A stretch of DNA of 64,000 nucleotides from contig SMMW01000575.1 in assembly GCA_004794655.1 (NCBI GenBank), positions 13,405,001 through 13,469,000 of the forward strand, given 5' to 3'. Numbering within the stretch: position 1 is the first letter of the stretch; each line of letters starts with the position of its first letter. Origin of the DNA: Marisa cornuarietis (lineage: Eukaryota; Mollusca; Gastropoda; Architaenioglossa; Ampullariidae). Shown piece after piece: positions 57,101-64,000 of this stretch. The notes under the pieces are model-generated. The model worked only from the letters and a program-made list of their open reading frames with translations. It searched no databases and was not told where the DNA came from. Position numbers and translations under genes: made by a program.

Positions 57101-60100
57101 GTATAGTATTGTATCATTCATTTCTTGGGCCATTTCTATTCAGCAAAACTACACGAAAACTACAAGTATTCTTTTTTGACAGAACAAAATATTATTTGAC
57201 TGCTCCTTATTGCCATCTGACTGTCAGTATGATTCAACTGTACACATACATTATGTACATTTATTAATTTTTGTGATTTGCAGTTGGTGTAATTAGTACC
57301 CAGCAAACTCATCTTTTACCTCTTAATTACTCTGGTTGATTTAATCGTTGACATTTCAAATGAACTTTTTTTGTTTTGGGCATTTTAAAAACTCATATGC
57401 TTATGTCATATGCTGACCCCATCAGAATGTAATAAAATAAAAACAACTTTTCTACATTCTATTTTGCCAACATTTCTTAACATTATTATTGCTGTTAAAA
57501 AGCTGTATATCATACTACATTTTTCGCTTTCTTATAGTATTTTACTGACATAAAAGCTATAATAATGTTGCAAGACATTAAGGGATATTTCAACATATTC
57601 AAAGCTGATTTTTATTCAAATATTTTTATAATATAAACTTGAAAAATTACAATTTTTTGTGAAAAAAATATGACCATTCAAAATTATTGAACACTTTAAA
57701 AGATTGCATAATTATGTGATAAGAATACAGTCAAGTAACTATAAGAGACATTGATCTTATTTCTTCAGGCTTGTTGTCATTGGTCGAGTTGTGCGAATTG
57801 TTCGACTGCTTCGATTAATTTACTTGATGATAAACCAGCGAAGACATGTACAGACAGCAACAAGGAGAATAGTGTCACAAAACAAACGACGCTTTCAAAC
57901 AGATGGTTTTGATCTTGATCTTTGTTACATAACAGGTAATAGTAATACAGTCTTCCAATCTTCCTCTGATCCCCAATCTGGTTATGTCTGTTCTGTGTTC
58001 TGTTCTTTTTGTCATCTCTTTTCTCTTTTCTATTAACAAAAGTCTATAACAATTTTTAGCTTTTTTTGGTTACTGGAATAAAATAATACAAACTGTTAAG
58101 CTGTGCTTGAGTAACTAGAGTGATATCAGCATTTTCTGTTATTTTGTGCAAGGGTCTCATTGTTTCAATAGTATAAACACTTTTTAAATGGTCAAATTGC
58201 TTACTTACTATTGATAAACTGAAAGACATCAATTATAATTTTTTGCTTTTTTTAACTTTAGAAAGAATAATTGCTATGTCCTTTCCATCAACTGGACTGA
58301 TGGCTTTTTACAGAAACCCTATTGAGGTCAGTTTTATTGGGTGTTTAAATCATTTAACATAAATTCTAAATAGTTTTTCATGGAAAAGTAGTTAGTGGCT
58401 CAAGATTTAATGTTGTACAATGTCTTTCCTAGTAAAAATTTCTAAGATAATGATGATTGGTTTGTAGGAATTTTATCTGTGGATAGGAACTGCTAGTGCT
58501 TGACATTGATAGAAGTGTTCTAAAGTGACATTAATGCTGGACTACAATAAGTTTTATCAATATTATTTGCAGGAGGTAGCAAGGTTCTTTAACAACAAGC
58601 ACAGAGGACACTACAGAATATACAATTTATGCAGTAAGCATATTCACTAATGGCAAAAATGATATTGGTAAACGTTAAATGGAAATCAGCTGAATATTGT
58701 TTTGTATACATGTGTCAAGGTTTCAAAGTTTTTGAAGATATAATGAAGACATACTATTTGCATGTATGTTTACCATGATAAGTTGATTGGGATCCAAGAG
58801 AAATGCATTATATAATTGTCCTATATGTATGTTTTAAACATAATTTTTTTTTACAGGTGAAAGAGACTATGATGAAACTCTTTTTTTCAACAATGTTGCA
58901 AGAGTGTACATTGATGATCATAATGTACCAAAACTCAAGTAATTTTTAACATTTTTATAATTTTCTCCTTATATTGGCAAACTATCTCAGATGTCAGGCT
59001 GTCAGACATTGTGCATAGATTGTGATCGTGGTGCAGCAGCGATATGACAAAATACAAGAAAAAAAATTGTCCAGTGTAAGAAATAGTAATTAGAATAAAG
59101 AAAACCATATTTAGTGTAATAATTTTACACATCACCTGACTTGCCTAATTCTGAAGCAGTTAAAGCTCTGTTTTTATATATAGTTTCATGCAGACTGATG
59201 TGCATTGCACATGTTACTTACCCTTTTGCCTGAAATGCTTTATATACTGAAGCTATAGATACAGGACTGAGCTATTGTAAATGTTATGCAAGGCTGGAAG
59301 GTAACTTCTTTCTTTCAGAGATATGCTGGATTTCACAGAAAATGTGCGTGAGTGGATGGCTGCAGATCCAAAAAATGTTATTGCGATCCACTGCAAGGGT
59401 GGGAAAGGTCGCACAGGAACTATGATCTGTGTGTGGCTCATTGACTCTGGGATTTTTGAGGAGGCACAAGTAAGATATTACAGGTTTATGAATTCTGTCA
59501 CATTCCTGTCTCTAGAGGTAGAGAAGTAGACTTCATTTAACATAATTTTCTTGAATGCGTTTGCCTATTGCCTTTGCTTCTATGTCTCTGTGCAGAAGAA
59601 CAACGAAGAAAGGAACATGTATGTGCTTTGTATTCTTTGGGGGGGAAAAAATTAGCTCTGGTGCTGATAACCCAGCAGTAAAATACTTGTCTTCAAGACG
59701 GTCATGATTGTGGGTCATTGGTTCAGGTTTCACCTACATCACTTTCTGTATGTGGAATGTGTTTCCAGGTTGGCCTTGCTAATCATGATATGGCCTTAGT
59801 TGCTGACTGAGAATTCCACCGTCAGGCTTGGTCATAATGGCAAAGTATTGAAATAGAGGGAGAATGGAGCTGTCAGAACTAACTCCATGCATAGAATGCA
59901 ACTAGAGGCAAATGTAGCAGACTCTTAAAGTGGAGACTATTACTATGAAGCAAAACTACAGTTTGGAGCAAGGATATACAAAAACAAAGTGGCACATCAC
60001 TAAGCATGCAACAAAAGTGCAGATCTAACTATTGATGTTAAAATTGAATCACATCCTCAAAGCAAACAAAATAGAGAGGAATGTTATCCTCAAGCTAGCC

Positions 60101-60313
60101 AGAGGGACATTAGTCTCCAATTTGCAAGCTAGTCAGAAGTAAATTTTTAAAAATATACCATTGAAAAGTTATAGAAAAGTTTTTTTATTATTTTGAGTTT
60201 AATTATAGGTTTCCACATTATTTTTTTTTCAGGAAAGTTTACAGTACTTTGGTGACCGAAGAACAGATCTTACCAAAGGTAAAACATTTCAAGGTGTGGA
60301 AACTCCTAGTCAG
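54182..60313 (+). CDS. Voltage-sensing phosphatase (TPTE/VSP family), 3' partial, nine coding exons found
   Basis: Exons are 54182-54438, 55140-55331, 56097-56234, 57769-57935, 58262-58326, 58573-58633, 58857-58938, 59319-59469 and 60233-60313. Phases agree throughout, giving 398 residues with no stop. A polar N-terminus of about 90 residues is followed by four membrane segments: S1 ~97-117, S2 ~126-148, S3 ~156-178, S4 ~196-216. S4 carries arginines at every third position (202, 205, 208, 211). The basic linker [20 protein letters not shown] precedes the phosphatase domain, with FYRNPIEEVARF, the general-acid loop DDHNVP (D314) and the P-loop [10 protein letters not shown] (C346, R352). In this family membrane depolarisation activates phosphoinositide dephosphorylation. 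The last exon ends GVETPSQ, just where the C2 domain should begin; the C2 exons are not found before the window ends. Confidence 0.92.
55502..55632. repeat. GT and CA microsatellite tracts in a VSP intron
   Basis: A short GT tract at about 55502-55522 and CA tracts at about 55590-55632 lie in intron 2. Confidence 0.8.
59670..59850 (+). mobile_element. Possible tRNA-headed SINE in a VSP intron
   Basis: The sequence GATAACCCAGCAGTAAAATAC followed by a B-box-like TCATTGGTTCAGGTTTCACC resembles a decayed tRNA head. The body contains TTCCACCGTCAGGCTTGG. Weaker than the other SINE calls. Confidence 0.35.
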
Positions 60314-60319
60314 GTATGA

Positions 60320-61190
60320 TCTCTTTTAATCTTATTGCTAGATTTATGTTTCTTTCTCATCTGAATATGTGACTAAGTTGTGGTTGTTCTTTATGTTTTC
60401 AGTATTGATTGATTGATTCTTATGATAAACCCACTCTTTTCTTTTTTCAAAACCTTTCTGAAGTCCATTTTTTCTCTTGCTTTAGATCTTACCTTCCTGT
60501 ACTTGCTAGGATTAGACCGTGTAGATATTCTTGTATTTATGATTCATTTACATATTACTGTGTGTGTATGGGAGAGTGAGTATGCATGCATGAGTCCACA
60601 TTGAGCTGCTGTTGCAGGTATGGGTGTTTTATAAATACTGCAATTTATTATTATTACTACATGTATTATTCCTTCCCTTGACCCAAAATGGCACCAGACA
60701 AACATGACAACTTAATTGAAGATGGGCCTGATTGTTCTGTTCTGAATGTTTTTATTGTCTGAAAGAACCAGATGTACACTAATGTACGGTCAGGAAAATT
60801 TACTGTGTGAAAGCCACTGTTGACTGTAAGTATGAGTCTGTTCCTGATACACCTCTTGAATCGCCATATGCACCACATGGTCAGTCAAACATGACAAAGA
60901 GCAAGAGAGGTAAGCACGCTGGCTTTATGGTTCACTTTCGCAACCACTCTAGCCGACCTCCACTGCATCCCATGTTTCTCTCCAATGTCTCTAGCAAACA
61001 AGAAAGATGAGCCGTTCCTTTTACTTAAATTTTATTGAGACTTCGGAGAATGCCCAGTGTTCTGCTTCTCCAAAACCTGACTTAACATCAGCATACCTGA
61101 TTTGGCTTTTCAACCACCTGGCTTCTCACTCCATCCTGCCAGTCGTTTGCCTGAGCTCTCTGACAACAATGAGGGAGGTAGTATGTGCTT
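60320..61190. other. VSP intron or downstream sequence, no exon recognised
   Basis: I searched by eye for a continuation encoding the linker and the C2 domain expected after exon 9 and found none. The small frames here have no family resemblance. Confidence 0.45.
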
Positions 61191-61199
61191 CTGTCTGTG

Positions 61200-63400
61200 G
61201 TGTTCGGTCCATGCTTTAGTGACCTTGAAACAATAACTCTCGATTGCAGACCATTTTATTTGGTGAGGGAGTTTAGCTCCCTTGTGCTAGGGAACATGTA
61301 TATCCACCTGAAGGCTCATGCGACAACGACAGTTGAGACTCACCCCAAAACTGTAAGTGACATTGAAGACGAGTTCCCAAACCGTCTCATACTGGTGGTG
61401 GGGGACTTCAATCATACTAATCTGTTGACTGAGCTCTCATGGTACAGACAACAAATGAATTTTAAGACTAAAGCAGAGGTAATTCTAGGCTGCGGCCTTG
61501 CGGGATTCCCGCAAAATTTCGCCGAGGGGCGCATAGTCTGAAAGTCAGCGCGACCATGCGCCCGCAAAAATACCGTGGCTGGCGCACTTTTGAACACGCG
61601 ATGCGGCACTTCAAAAGTAATTTGTTGTCATTCTTCGCGCTGGTTTGAAACCGACCCACTAGAATCGATGCTAATGACTGGACAGTTTTCAAACTGACCA
61701 GTTGTTGTCTATCTGATGCAACCAGCTCCAAATTTCGCGCCAGGAAGTAAATTGTTGACGCGCCCATAGCGAAAACATTTGGGACGGGAGAGATCAAAGG
61801 GTATTGGAAGCAAGCGAGTTGAAAACGAAGTGAACGTGACTGTCAACACTGACTTTTCGTTCACGACCAGAGCAGCTGAAGATGCCCCGGAAATTAGAAA
61901 TCGACAAGGACAGGAAGAAACAGAAACTCCTCTGATTATTTCGCACACATTGGTGGAACTGAAAATGTAGACAACGAATCGAAAGATGGCGATCGATGGC
62001 GAAATAGACAAATTGAGACCGCTCGTAAAAAAACCACGCATCCGGTCAGTGTGAATGGCTAAAGAAAGGCGCTAATGAACGAGGACGAAGGCATGAGATG
62101 TAAAATTGCCTAAAACAATCAGAATAACGCGTTTACAAGCCCCGGATGTGTTAAGTACCGAACGAGGACGCTGCAGAGACATTCGGACTATCGACTACAG
62201 ACACTCTTTGGAGGCATGAAATTCTTCAGTTCTTATTTATTTCTGTCCTCATGACCTTTTTGGAACTTAAAATTATGCCGGCGGTATTATGTAACACTTA
62301 AAAACAACGTGTTGCGAACTTGATACAACATCACAGGACATATAGAAGCTATCAGGGTTGCTTTTGCGACAATCTGTGCAAGAACATTAATGGCAGGTTC
62401 CCAAAAGATGCAGGGGATGTTGCCTCAGGATTTTGAGTTCTTTCCATGCGCCCCATCTTTTTTCCTGCCTGCAGAAGACAGAACACCCTATGGAGACAAA
62501 TAATTAAATATCTAAACAGATTTCTTTGGAAAACCAGCACAAGTGGGCAGAAAATTCAGTAAAATCTTGCTTGACAAAGCAGCATGTTTAGAGGAATGGA
62601 TTGTGGTCAAAGAAACTGTAACGCAGAATGCATATTGGAGAGATTCCACTAGCTGTTTAAACTGTTATTTGATTTTCACAGGGAATCATTTTCCAATTTG
62701 CTGGTTCTTGGAAAGCTGTGCCTCCTTATGCTATCCCACAATGCAGGCTGTGAGAGTGGGCTTCAGCCATCAAAACCTAATAAAGTCTTCTCGTAGAAGT
62801 TGCCTCGAGGAGAGACATTCAAACCCCTGCACTAATGAGACAAATGAAAAGTGTCTAAACATTAGCTCATACCTCAATGAGATAGACACAAAGACTAATT
62901 GGTTGCAAATTTAGGATGCTATGATCATATTGATGATGATGAAAGATAATTTATCGATATAATAGAAAAAGATATCTATGTGATTAATCTTCAATTTCTT
63001 GTGATATAATAAAATTTCTTTTGATTAATAAAGTATTTTGTTGTACACCAAATATTTATCGGAAAAAGCAGTGAAAATGTGTTTGTTTCGAGGGGCCCCT
63101 TGTTTCATTTGAAGGCCCCCGTTTTTTCAATCGAGAGGGCCCCAGGGCCCCTCTTTCTGAAATCCTAGAATTACCTCTGCTAAAGGGCTACACTTGATCA
63201 CTACGATTGCATGTTCAAAGGTCAAACGCCACCCTTCTCTCAGTTGCTTCAGCCATGCCATGGTGTATCTGTTGCCCTCCTGCCACCAGCATCTCAAATC
63301 AGCCAAGCCACAGCTAAGGGCTGTCAGGTGCTGGAACAAATAAGCTACAAGGATGTCTTGCCTGAAGTGACTGTGAGGCATTGATAGCCCCCTGTGCTGA
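61200..63400 (+). mobile_element. LINE endonuclease fragment, split by a DNA transposon
   Basis: The left part (about 61200-61473) encodes CRPFYLVREFSSLVLGNMYI and, further on, LILVVGDFNHTNLLTELSWY, typical of CR1/L2-type LINE endonucleases. Removing the insertion at 61474-63179 and one copy of its target duplication, the right part continues in the same direction with TLDHYDCMFKG, where the family normally has a TLDHCY-like block. The copy is short and has no reverse-transcriptase domain here. Confidence 0.68.
61474..63179. mobile_element. Non-autonomous DNA transposon, 1.7 kb, hAT-like
   Basis: The element begins CAGAGGTAATTCTAGG and ends with its exact reverse complement CCTAGAATTACCTCTG. 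It is flanked by 6-base direct repeats CTAAAG (61468-61473 and 63180-63185). CAG termini and the runs of GGGGCCCC near the right end fit hAT superfamily elements, although the duplication is 6 rather than 8 bases. Short frames inside (for example 62543-62914) are not recognisable as transposase. Insertion into the LINE endonuclease dates it after that LINE. Confidence 0.8.
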
Positions 63401-63430
63401 CATGTCCAGACAGACCTAGTCATATTGGAA

Positions 63431-63506
63431 TCCCAGACACTTAATACCCGACACTTAATCTCCTAGACTTTTAATCCCTAGCCACTTAATCCCCAGACAC
63501 TTAATC
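63431..63506. repeat. Short tandem repeat of CCCAGACACTTAATC
   Basis: Five imperfect copies of a 15-base unit (CCCAGACACTTAAT and variants) lie head to tail. Confidence 0.8.
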
Positions 63507-63668
63507 CTCAAAATGAAATTTCAACTCAAAAAATTATGAAGTGAATGAAAAATTTAATTCAAATTCAAAGAATTATTTTCATGTAAACATCAAAATAAGT
63601 TTGACAATTAAAATAATATTTAACTGCAACATCTATAACATTAGTTAAAGTTCATGTGAGCTATTAAA

Positions 63669-64000
63669 TTAATCAATGTTCTTAAACAATATGATATGAA
63701 AAGTGTTGTTAATCAATATGACAGGCAAGTAATGATCAGAGGTACAGAAGATGATCCATTGCCTCATATCGCTGTACAATGTATCTGGAGGGAATAAAGC
63801 TGAAGCATAGTTATCCCCTCTACCGCACAGTCTGCGACCACGTACATACGTATACTCGAAGTAGGATGGAAGTTCTGGCATGCGATCATGTTGTGGCATT
63901 GACTTTGCAAGCATTTCGAAAGAATCAACAATGCCATCTTCACGTACATAGGCAAGTGCTGGGAGGCATCTGACCATTCCACGTAGCTCGTCGTTTTTGT
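63669..64000 (-). mobile_element. MULE-type transposase C-terminal fragment, running off the window
   Basis: On the minus strand the frame enters from the right edge with DELRGMVRCLPALAYVREDG, continues with SFEMLAKSMPQ, LPSYFEYTYVRGRR and ALFPPDTL, and stops at 63669-63671. The pattern LPALAFVP...YFExTYVGR.RR...FPPxxWN is characteristic of the C-terminal part of MULE transposases often associated with FLYWCH zinc fingers. The catalytic core would lie beyond 64000. A domesticated derivative cannot be excluded. Confidence 0.65.

Noticed and set aside
1..64000. CRISPR arrays, rRNA genes, bacterial-type operons, tRNA genes
   Set aside because: The direct repeats seen are microsatellites, coding repeats or minisatellites without spacer structure. 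The only tRNA-like sequences are SINE heads lacking a complete cloverleaf.

Overview
The window looks like nuclear DNA of a metazoan, most likely a mollusc (gastropod or bivalve). The evidence is AT-rich DNA, intron-split genes with GT/AG boundaries, abundant CA/GT and tetranucleotide microsatellites, tRNA-headed SINEs, non-LTR retrotransposon relics, hAT-like and MULE-like DNA transposons, and several secreted low-complexity Gly/Tyr/Gln-rich proteins of the kind found in shell matrices. No species can be named from the sequence alone.

Layout. (1) 1-17.4 kb holds a cluster of secreted repetitive proteins. It contains the 3' end of a Lys/Asn/Asp/Tyr repeat protein (3-260, +), a 597-residue Gln/Pro/Tyr-rich protein (3242-6735, +), a 232-residue Gly-rich protein with 23-residue repeats (11204-12808, +), and a decayed Gly/Tyr-rich relative of the latter (16834-17411, -). 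A degenerate LINE (about 13.4-16.07 kb) lies between the last two. (2) 17.4-39.3 kb is gene-poor. It holds a TATA-driven gene for a 130-residue secreted protein of unknown family (25174-26620, -), an intact single-exon class A GPCR (30707-31735, -), a possible orphan exon (30347-30531, -), SINEs, minisatellites and hAT-type MITEs. (3) 39.3-43.4 kb encodes a secreted cystine-knot-like factor with an Asn-rich pro-region, resembling Spaetzle-type ligands (+). (4) 44.5-53.3 kb is a complete 12-exon ANKLE2-like gene (-), reconstructed in frame to 1032 residues. (5) 54.1-60.3 kb is the 5' part of a voltage-sensing phosphatase gene (TPTE/VSP family, +), with the voltage sensor and phosphatase domain complete and the C2 domain lying beyond the last exon I can find. 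(6) 60.3-64 kb is mobile-element debris: a LINE endonuclease fragment split by a 1.7-kb hAT-like element, then a MULE-type transposase fragment running off the edge.

The ANKLE2-like and VSP genes are head to head, and the ANKLE2-like start codon sits inside a YY1-type motif. In the first 17 kb at least two genes have an intron immediately after the start codon, and signal-peptide exons begin straight after splice acceptors, suggesting a shared ancestral layout. Exon models were made by hand from splice signals and reading-frame continuity; no search or transcript data were available.
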